Position numbers and translations under genes: made by a program
Shown: positions 53,737-61,828 of the stretch, piece by piece
How positions within the stretch are numbered: position 1 is the stretch's first letter
Layout: each line of letters begins with the position of its first letter
Assembly: GCA_900323505.1 (NCBI GenBank)
Contig: OOIN01000007.1
Coordinates: forward strand, 496,001 to 560,000
Length of the DNA stretch: 64,000 nucleotides
Reading direction: 5' to 3'
Source of the DNA: Ustilago trichophora
Taxonomy: Eukaryota > Basidiomycota > Ustilaginomycetes > Ustilaginales > Ustilaginaceae
Notes under the pieces: generated by a model
Databases searched by the model: none
What the model was told of the DNA's origin: nothing
The model's input: the letters and a program-made list of their open reading frames with translations, nothing else

Positions 53737-54255
53737 ATGCAGACCAAGCTCACGCTCCTTCTAGGAGTGGCATTGGCGCTCCTCATCACCCTGACATCCG
53801 CCGAAAAACTCATCCTTCCTTCGCCTGAACACATTGGCACCCCTGAACCCCATCTCTCTGACACGCTCGCCTCGTTCGCCTCGCCCCGCATTCCCGAGTC
53901 GGCCGAGCAGCCACACATCGAAAAACGTCGACACCATACCAAACCTCGCTCGAGAACCATCTCGAATGGCAAAATCACCTACTACTTCGGCAATCAACTT
54001 CTCAATCCTGCCTGTCCTGGTGCACCCACCCCCCACGATGGAAGCATGACCGCCGCCATCTCGTTTGATTCGCCTTTCCAGTGTGGAGACAAGATCAAGA
54101 TTTCCGATTCCAAGGGCAAACATACAACGGTGACCGTGGTAGATAGGTGCGCCGGCTGCACGTATAACTGGATCGATGTTACCAAGGGAGTCTTCAAGGT
54201 GTTTAGCGATCTAGATGCGGGTGTGTTGAGAGATGTCAGCTTTAGCAAACAGTAA
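53737..54255 (+). CDS. Small secreted double-psi beta-barrel (barwin/expansin-like) protein
   Basis: A 172-residue protein with a signal peptide (about 1-22, MQTKLTLLLGVALALLITLTSA). A pro-region follows, ending in IEKRRHH, a Kex2-like site near residue 63. The mature domain begins GKITYYFGNQ and has the rare-lipoprotein-A/barwin pattern: PACPGAPTPHDGSMTAAISF, then CGDKIKISDSKGKHTTVTVVDRCAGC, YNWIDVTKGVFKVF and a final LRDVSFSKQ. Such small secreted DPBB proteins in plant-associated fungi may bind or loosen polysaccharides. No enzymatic residue is established here. The gene is single-exon, with a good CAAGATGCAG start. Confidence 0.85.
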   Translation: MQTKLTLLLGVALALLITLTSAEKLILPSPEHIGTPEPHLSDTLASFASPRIPESAEQPHIEKRRHHTKPRSRTISNGKITYYFGNQLLNPACPGAPTPHDGSMTAAISFDSPFQCGDKIKISDSKGKHTTVTVVDRCAGCTYNWIDVTKGVFKVFSDLDAGVLRDVSFSKQ

Positions 54256-55050
54256 AGTGAACGGAAGCATAGGGGTTGTCCGAGCGAGAAGCTACTGCAT
54301 GATGTAGGCTCCAACCCCACCACACCTTTACGTTAAACACTACAATAAAGCATGCTTGCAAATAGCATATATCAAATAGATGCGCACAAAGTCACCTAAA
54401 ATGTCTCGAAACCTCTCTTGTTCTCTTTGTCTTTTTTTCGTCATCGTTATTGCTTCCACTCTCGGCCCGCTGTGGATTCGCTTGACAAGGCTGATTGCGT
54501 CGCTGGCATTGTATGTGATGGGACAGAGTCAGACGAGGTGTCTACGAAGTGTGTATATTGTTGATATGACATAAGCTGTCACAAAGCGCGCGCGTCGACG
54601 CTGAAAAGTCTAGAATTCGCGCGCTTTGACCATGTCCTCCTCCTCCACTTTTCTTACTCACATACCTATAGTACAGTCATGAGTGGATCTGGTCAGTGTC
54701 AGCATTCTCGCTTTATCCACCTACAGTCACCTTGAGCTCGTCTCTGTGTGAAGCATACACGCATACATAGTCAAAAGTGTCCCCGTAGACAAAGCGAAAG
54801 AGGCTCGAGGAAGGGAGAGCGGATATAAATGTCACCCTTCCAACCACCTTTGACGACTTTGGCGCTTCTTGGCCGAGCTGCAACCGCTAGCGTCACTTCT
54901 ACTCGACCGACAGTTCTGATTCTATCGTCCACACTTGTAACCCTGTCGCTGCTCAATGGCAAACATCGACCTTTCTCGTCGACTTTACTATCATTTCAAC
55001 GTCATCGACAACTACAACTCGGCCATCTGCACACCACAGCATCAACCAAA
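54256..55050. other. Intergenic region and leader of AflY-like gene
   Basis: 0.8 kb. It has a TATAAA at 54824-54829, which overlaps the first in-frame ATG of the next gene. Nothing else recognised. Confidence 0.45.
54824..54829 (+). promoter_or_regulatory. Possible TATA box
   Basis: TATAAA lies 222 nt upstream of the preferred ATG at 55051. It overlaps the earlier ATG at 54829, arguing against that ATG as the start. Weak evidence alone. Confidence 0.35.
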
Positions 55051-56697
55051 ATGACCGCAACAGCCACTCCATCAACCTCTTCCCCTTCCTGCATCTCTAC
55101 CTTCCCCGAATTCGACAAACTTACCCGTCCCGAATCTAGTCAAGCCCTCTCCGCCCTCCTTGACGACAATCACGCCAAACATCACTGCTTCTTCAACACT
55201 CGCGGCATGCACAACCATTCTGCCCATCAACTCATCGCCGCTCTCACCCTCGGCGCTTCCCCCGAAACGCTTTCCAAGCACTACTCTTACCAAATTGACC
55301 ACTATCTTGGCGAATTCAACCTCAACGATCGAAACAAATACGATCCCTACGTCTCTTCTGAAACCACTGCTGACCGAGGCGGCAAGCCCATCGAGAAGAT
55401 CTCAGAGAACAACTGGACGCAGCATCTGGGCAATGCTCGCTACTATTGGAGCTATCTACACTTTTTCGACTCTCTGCTTGTGGACGCCAACCAGAAGACT
55501 ATAGAGAGGGTGCTGGAAAAGTATGTTTTCAGCAAAGAGGCAAATGACCAAGGTGGAAATGGGAAAGGAGGCATGTTGGCCAGATTTTACGGCGGAGTGT
55601 TGCATAGCCTGATACACGTCGGGTACGGGTTGGAGCTTCGAGATACGAGGTTGATGGCGGAAGGATTGGCTATGGCTACAGCTACGAGTGCATCGCATGG
55701 ATGGTTGTTTGATGACGACTGGTTGTTCAAAGTTGTGCCAGAGGATGGTGGGAAAGGAAAATTGGGACTTTTGCAGTTGGTCAAAGAGTTGCAGCATGAT
55801 CCGAGACTCAGCGTTGACAATTTGAAGTTGAGGGAGCAGGAATCTTCGCTTCCGGATGAACCATTTGAAAAGCCGGGAGCGCCAGGCTACGGGGTGATTC
55901 AGGAGTACGTCGATCGATGGTCGGCCATAGGGGTGGAAGCAAAGGTGAATGAGAAGCAGGCCTTGACAGAGTTGGCGGTCTTTTCGGCACTTTTATTGGG
56001 TGCGGTACCGAAGCAGAAGGATGGTATAGCGTATAGGCATGATTTCTTCTTGTAAGCACACCAGTTCAAGTTTACCCTTTGCTCTATAAGCTCGTATAAC
56101 ATTCACTCACTCACTCACTCACTCACTCACTCACTCACTCGCTCACACAATCTTACAAACTTTGCTCCATCTCCTTTCTTCAACACTACGCGCAGGATGC
56201 ATCTGAACAACGCCCATCTCTTCACGTCTCAATACCTCGACGTCCTCCCCTCACACCTGCACCTTGCCTTTCTACGAGGACTTGTAAGCCAATTCTTCTA
56301 CTACTATATCTCTCGTGGTCTTCCACCTTTTCAACTGATCCACTTTACCCATCAACAAACCACCACCACCTCCTCCTCTACCGATGCTATCTCGTGGCAA
56401 GACTGTTTTCAAACTGCACGCGAATCCGTAGATGAACATCTGCCTAAAGCGGTTCGATCTCTTTACGTCTATCACAAACGATATGGTCCTTCTGTATCAT
56501 CACATGTTTCAACTCTTGAAGATGAAAATAGCGGAGATTGGGAAAAGGGGGATATTTTTAAATTGACAGCAAAACAATTGGTGCAAATGCATAAAGGTCA
56601 ATTGCAAAAGAGTAAATATGATTCTTTGGAGGCGAGAGGAAAAGGGGAGAGTGTAGGCGCTCATCAGGAATTTTGGTCTTTTGAACCGTTTTTTTGA
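55051..56697 (+). CDS. Questin oxidase/AflY-like oxidoreductase
   Basis: Two exons, 55051-56051 and 56196-56697, donor GTAAGC, acceptor CGCAG, intron 144 nt, giving 500 residues. The intron is filled with an ACTC microsatellite. Splicing restores HDFFLMHLNNAHLFTSQYL. Family signs are DNHAKHHCFFNTRGMHNHSAHQL at the start, ARFYGGVLHSLIHVGYGLEL in the middle, and VSQFFYYYISRGLPPF after the junction. These are the His-rich and hydrophobic segments of DUF4243 questin oxidases, such as AflY (ring cleavage in polyketide pathways). No polyketide cluster neighbours it, so the substrate is unknown. An in-frame ATG at 54829 would add 74 residues without Asp or Glu that resemble a mitochondrial presequence but lie on a TATA box. 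Confidence 0.85.
56103..56145 (+). repeat. (ACTC)n microsatellite inside an intron
   Basis: About ten CACT units between the donor and acceptor of the AflY-like gene. Confidence 0.9.
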
Positions 56698-57094
56698 CAC
56701 AAAAACTCATCAAGTTTCAAGCTAACTGTACATACAGTACTGTGCATCATTAGGTTTGCGTTTTCTGTTGTGATTTTGGGTTGGTAACATCTCAATTGTA
56801 CGTAGTGGTTCTTTTTTGGGTTGAAAAAAAAAAGAAGAAGAAAAATATTTGAGATTGGTTAGGATGAGTGGGTTAAAAAGACAATGTTCAAGTGCTGCGA
56901 AAGCGCTTTTTTCAATGCCAGTCCTCCTTCTTGCCGCATTGAGGTGAAGAGGTGAGCTATGATTAGGCTTTGAGAGGATCATGTCCCCAGTCTGATCAGC
57001 ATCGAGAAATAAAGCAACTTTAGATGTCAGCAATCTTTCCATCACTAGGCGCTATTACTGCAAGGACCATAGCAAAGAATCAAAGGACCACGAC

Positions 57095-57132
<38 letters not shown>

Positions 57133-57501
57133 GGGTATAAAAAAAGCGGGGGAGCTTGCAACAAGAATACGAGAAGACAATAAAGAAAAAAAGTGCGTCA
57201 AATATTGACATGAAGGACCAATTTGGTGTCCGAGCCACGATTCCATGGGCAAGCAAAACGTTTAGGTGGTGGGACGGGCCAGATGATGGGCTGATCTTTG
57301 GCGCGAGTTGTGGCCAGTCCATGGGAGGGAGGCGGAGGGTGTTTGCCTTGACTGTGCAGTCCGTGGAAAGACGGCTGAGTAGTGACACTGTCAAAGAGGC
57401 TAGATGGCGCCCCATCTGCAAGGCCGAATTGTCGTCATGCGAGCATTGCAAAAGAGCAAAAAAAGAGATTCGAGATCATTGTGGAACCCCATCAAAGCTC
57501 A
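56698..57501. other. Convergent spacer AflY-like/MED22
   Basis: 0.8 kb. It contains TACAGTACTGT at 56733-56743, a poly(A) run (57096-57128), and no supported gene. Confidence 0.5.
57096..57128 (+). repeat. Poly(A) run
   Basis: 33 consecutive A. There is no adjacent reverse-transcribed gene or target duplication seen. Confidence 0.85.
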
Positions 57502-58460
57502 TTAACCCGAAGGAACATCTTCCATCTCGTCATCCTCCAATTCCTCCTCTGCTGCCGCCTCCATCCCTTCATCTTCACCGTCTCCCTCCCCTTTCACTCC
57601 ATCGCCATCGCCATCGCTTGTAGCTGTAGCTGTCTTGCCCGCCTCCCCACCATTCTCCTCCTCGTTGATGTTGTCGACGTTCGTCCTCGAATCGACATAG
57701 GAACGATCCATATCATCCACCAAATCCTTGGCTTTCCCCACTTCCAATCCCATAATTTCACCCAGCAACAAAGCACAGCGCAATTTTTCGGCCTCGGTAC
57801 TCTCGATCAGCTGCATCGCTTCATCGTTGAGCGACGGGTCGGGTGTTTTGCTGAGCAATAGAGATAGTTTGAGGGCTTCCGAGAGAAGGGAGAGTGTTTG
57901 CGCCGATCGAACCTGCACCATTGCAAACACACGTTATACCGAAGCGCAAGCCGAGGCAGATAAGAAAAGAAACATGTCAGTGGAAACAAATCTCGGTGAG
58001 GGGGCAAAAGGGCGAGTGAGGAGCGGTCAACGTACCATAATGTCCGCCCGAGCTTCGGTCTGAAACGCCTCTTGGGCAACTCGAAACTTGTCCTTGTCCG
58101 CAATCTGGAGCGTAGCACGCCAAATCAGAAGCCAAATTTGTCAGTTACATCTCTCGTTGCCGACCCTTTTTTCTTTTTCCTCGTGTGGGGTGTGGATCGC
58201 ACTTACAGTGGCCAAAGAGATCAACTCCTTGAAACTCGAGAGCAGAGTCTCGATCTCGGCATCAATGGTCTTGTTGACGCCTTCCTCGAGCGAGTCGAGA
58301 TACTCGGCAGAGTTGAGTTGTGGGTTGGCGGATGAAAGAGATGAGGCGGCGGCGGTGGATGCGGTGGTGGCCGAGGTACCGATTTTGCCCAGATTCAAGG
58401 CGGTAGGTAGGGCGACGTCGGAACGGAACGATGTTGTTGCTGAAGAGTCGGATTGGCCGT
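57502..58460 (-). CDS. MED22: Mediator subunit MED22 (5' end not resolved)
   Basis: Three exons are supported: 58207-58460 (5' end inferred from acceptor CAACAG), 58036-58104 and 57502-57912. Donors are GTAAGT and GTACGT, with phases 0 and 0. The joined core reads EYLDSLEEGVNKTIDAEIET, SSFKELISLAT-IADKDKFRV, EARADIM-VRSAQTLSLLSE, the MED22/Surf5 helical pattern. The C-terminal tail is acidic (EEELEDDEMEDVPSG). MED22 is in the head module of Mediator and connects regulators to RNA polymerase II. No ATG exists in the open frame upstream to a TGA at 58522-58524, so the start lies in a further exon. It follows the DUF3140 gene on the same strand. Confidence 0.8.
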
Positions 58461-58795
58461 CTGTTGTCGAGTAAGGTGATGAATGTTTGGTATAGGCGGT
58501 GATGGAAAATCGGGGTTGATGTCAGAAACGATGTTGTTGGCATTGTGCAAGTCCAGTTACGTAGCGTTTCGTGGCCGGTTCTTCGGTTGGTTGGCTTATG
58601 CTGACTATGTACTGCAGCGAATGTGCTGATTTGTGCTGGTATCACGGCTGAGATATGCTCCAATGCAGTAGGCCATAGCTGCAAAGAATCACATCACCAC
58701 ACCTTGAACAACTCCTACAACATTAAACGAAAGGGGAGGAAACGAGCCAAGTAGAAACGAAAGGGGGGGATGGAAATCGGGAAGCGTATACTCAC

Positions 58796-59138
58796 TCTTC
58801 AAGCTCTTGTAGCTCTTGGTCTTTTGCAATTCCTCCTTGGACTTTTTCTCCTTGAGATGCTGTTCCTGGGCCAAGTGTCGCTTGTTGTAACTGACGACTT
58901 TGCGCATGTGCTTGAGGTCCTCTTCGGTATACTTGTCTTTCTTCTTGTCCGGGTTCCGCTTGAGGATGTCGACGATCTTGGTGCCAGAGTTGTGTCCGAC
59001 GGTCTCGCCTCCAGAGTTACCGTTGGTCCAACCGGAGCTCGTGGAATCGTCGGATTTGAGCCATTTCTCGAGCTCCGAGGCTGTCATGTTGACCAGCTCG
59101 TTGAACTCTTTGATCACGTCTGCGTCGGATTTGACCAT
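58796..59138 (-). CDS. DUF3140 small protein (3' exon not resolved)
   Basis: The first exon is 114 codons plus one base: MVKSDADVIKEFNELVNMTA, ELEKWLKSDDSTSSGW, HNSGTKIVDILKRNP, HMRKVVSYNKRHLAQEQ and KSYKSLK. This is the DUF3140 pattern shared by bacteria and fungi, whose role is unknown. The exon ends with donor GTGAGT at 58795, phase 1. The expected family ending NWGHD-like tail was not found in the following 335 nt. The last exon is therefore unresolved. Possible endings are a stop soon after an acceptor around 58730 or 58690, or splicing into MED22. The start ATG at 59138 follows a C/A-rich leader. Confidence 0.75.
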
Positions 59139-59457
59139 CTTGGGCGATTGTAGTGGTTGTTGCAGATGGTGGTGGGTATAGGTGTTTGGGGTGACTTCAA
59201 TGTTGAGAGTTGACTGAGAAAGTGTGTGTTGAAAATGGTCAAGGTGAGAGGTGTTGGTGAAGGAGGGACGGAAGGATGTGGAGGAAGACGAGGAACAAAG
59301 AGTGCAGCAGACGGATTGATGAAGCGTGAACCTCAAGCACGCTCGGCTAAGGGTCCAATCAAGGTGCTGATTGATGCATTCCACGCCGTCGACCGCCAGA
59401 CTAGACGATTATAACCTGCGCTGGTTCAGAATTGATTGATCGATGAAAGATGATGAC

Positions 59458-59508
<51 letters not shown>

Positions 59509-59763
59509 GAGCGTCTTTCGGCATTTGGAAGCGGGCGTTGAGTCAGCGGTGCCGTCATATTCGCTCTCCGCATTTGTCGCACCTTTTTTGATATGTTTGA
59601 TCGTCATTCTCGTACAATTCTGCATGATCTAACCCCGGAACTCGGAACATGCGCTGCAAGGATTGAGCGCTAAATTTCACATTTCTGTTTTGCGCTTCTT
59701 CTTGACACGCTCGACGCTTTCCTAACCACATCCTGTACGCCCCATTCAACGACAAACGGCACC
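59139..59763. other. Divergent spacer DUF3140/RRP8
   Basis: 0.6 kb with an (AG)n microsatellite at 59462-59504. No other feature recognised. Confidence 0.55.
59462..59504 (+). repeat. (AG)n microsatellite
   Basis: About 21 AG units. Confidence 0.9.
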
Positions 59764-61511
59764 ATGTCAGGCCTCGATCTGGACCAGCTTCAAGCACAAC
59801 TCGAGCTCAAACGCTCAGCTTTGGCAGACAGCATCCTCTCCAAGCTCCCCGGTCTAGGCGCTTCCTCTTCATCCGAGTCCGTCCCCACGTCGACGAACAC
59901 TCGCCCTCGTCAAGCCAATCTCGGCGTCGGAGCCACACCGAAACAGACAGCGAGCGAGACGAGCAGTAACGGAAAGCCGCGCAGTGCAGCTGATCTTCGA
60001 CTCAAAGGCGCCCTCACCTCAAAGCGCAAACGGTGGCAGGATGACGAGCCCAAGCCGCAAGCCGAGTCGGATTCCGATGATGATGTGGGCAGGGCCGATA
60101 CGATTACCAAGAAGGCCAAGCAAGCGAATGGAAGTGCGACAGCAAGTGGAAGTGCAGGTAAGGATGCAAAGGCGGCGAAGAAAGATCCCTTTGCAGTAAA
60201 GGGGATCGAAGCGCAAAAGGCGGCTCAGAGCCAGCCTAAAATTGTCATTGTGGATGGTGAGACGATCGATCTGTCCAAACTCAGCAAGACACAGCGCAAG
60301 AAGATTAACAAGCAGCTTAGGGCTCAGCAGCAATCCTCCACCAACACTACTGATAACGATGATCAAGCCAAACCAACAACAACTTCGACACCTGCTTCGC
60401 CAGCAAAAGCTTCCACCTCAACCACCTCTCCCATAAAGATCGCCGCCCATCCCTCCACCAGTAATACCGGGAGCGGGGCACTGACGGCACTCCAAGCTCA
60501 AATGCTCTCCAAACTCTCCGGCTCCCGTTTCCGCACCATCAACGAAAAGCTTTACACAACTGCCTCCGAGGAAGCTGTTCGCATGATCGACGCTGCCCCT
60601 GCCATGTTCGACGAGTATCACCAAGGCTTCCGTGAACAAGTCAGGTCTTGGCCCAAGAACCCGCTCGATCGTATCGCTGCTCTGTTCGATGCGTCTTCCA
60701 CCTCTGCTGCTCCCACAAAGGGCAAGGGCAAGTCCCAAGCATCATCGACCGGAGGAACCGTATCAAAGTTCACCAAAGTCGCCAAAGCTCGGTTCAACCC
60801 AGCGCCACTCGTAATAGATCTTGGTGCGGGTGAAGGTGGATTGGCCAAAAAGTTGTGTCCTAAGGGGGTCAAAGTTCTCTGCTATGATTTGGTGACAACA
60901 AAAGACGGTTGGGTGAGAAAGCAAGATACTGCCGCTATTGGTGGTTTACCACTGCCCGGTTATTTCGACGATTCAGACCCGCTTGGGTTGCAAATACAGC
61001 CGGATGGAATGGCGCAAGGTGTAGCAGACGTTGCTGTATTTTGTTTAAGTTTGATGGGTACAAATTGGATTCATATGTTGTTGGAGGCTAAGAGAGTTTT
61101 GCGTATTGGGTAAGTCTATTTTATCATATCTTTTTTTTTTTTTTTTTTTTATCGTTTGTTGGAAGATTGCTTTTATATTCTGACCTTGCTCTCTTTTCTA
61201 CTTTTTGACCTTGGGAAAACAGAGGCGAACTTATTATAGCCGAAGTATCAAGTCGATTCGAAAACGGGTTTGATTCCTTCATTCAAATCGTTCAAATGCT
61301 TGGTTTCGGTCTTGAGTATAAGGATCAGAGCAATTCCCATTTCGTACTTTTTGAATTCACTAAACTTTCCTACTCGCAACATATCTCTTCCCTTTCCAAT
61401 TCAAGTCCAGATGGATCTAGCATTGGGATGAATCCACATGGTGCAACGTTGGATCAACTTGCCACTTATGGAAAGATGTTATTGAAGCCATGTATTTATA
61501 AGCGTCGCTAG
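59764..61511 (+). CDS. RRP8: Ribosomal RNA-processing protein 8 (rRNA methyltransferase)
   Basis: Two exons, 59764-61109 and 61223-61511, donor GTAAGT, acceptor ACAG, intron 113 nt containing a T20 run, giving 544 residues. The splice restores RVLRIGGELIIAEVSSRFE. The C-terminal half is a Rossmann methyltransferase: PLVIDLGAGEGGLAKKL (SAM motif I), DVAVFCLSLMGTNW and SNSHFVLFEFTKL, all diagnostic of Rrp8. The conserved fold-entry GSRFRTINEKLYTTAS is at about 260. The N-terminus is basic and nucleolar-like. Rrp8 makes m1A in 25S/28S rRNA. Here the SAM motif is GAGEGG rather than the usual GCGD-type sequence. The start is in the CACCATGTCAGG context. Confidence 0.93.
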
Positions 61512-61828
61512 GGTTTACATTGATGAAAGAAGGAAGAAGGAGATTGGTTTTCCTCATTTCGATCAAGAAGAGGAACTTTTAAGGATTCACCAATCCGGAT
61601 TTTCGGATTTGTGCGTGGGTGTATGAAAGGTGTCAAGTTCGTGTGATTGCATGCTATGATGAAGTGAGTCATATGAGTGTCATGGTATGAGAATGGAGCG
61701 GAAGTCTTGCTATTTGAACCGGATGCTGTATCATTTCCTCCTTTCTAGATCGATCTATGGTATCTTTTCCCTTCCCTTTCCCGACTATTTTCCATTCAGC
61801 TCCTCCGCAATGCGACTGCGGACCTCGT
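61512..61828. other. Convergent spacer RRP8/CDT1-like
   Basis: A 317-nt spacer between two 3' ends. Nothing recognised. Confidence 0.45.

Noticed and set aside
57096..57128. Poly(A) run as evidence of a processed pseudogene
   Set aside because: No coding sequence or target-site duplication adjoins it; simple slippage is likelier.
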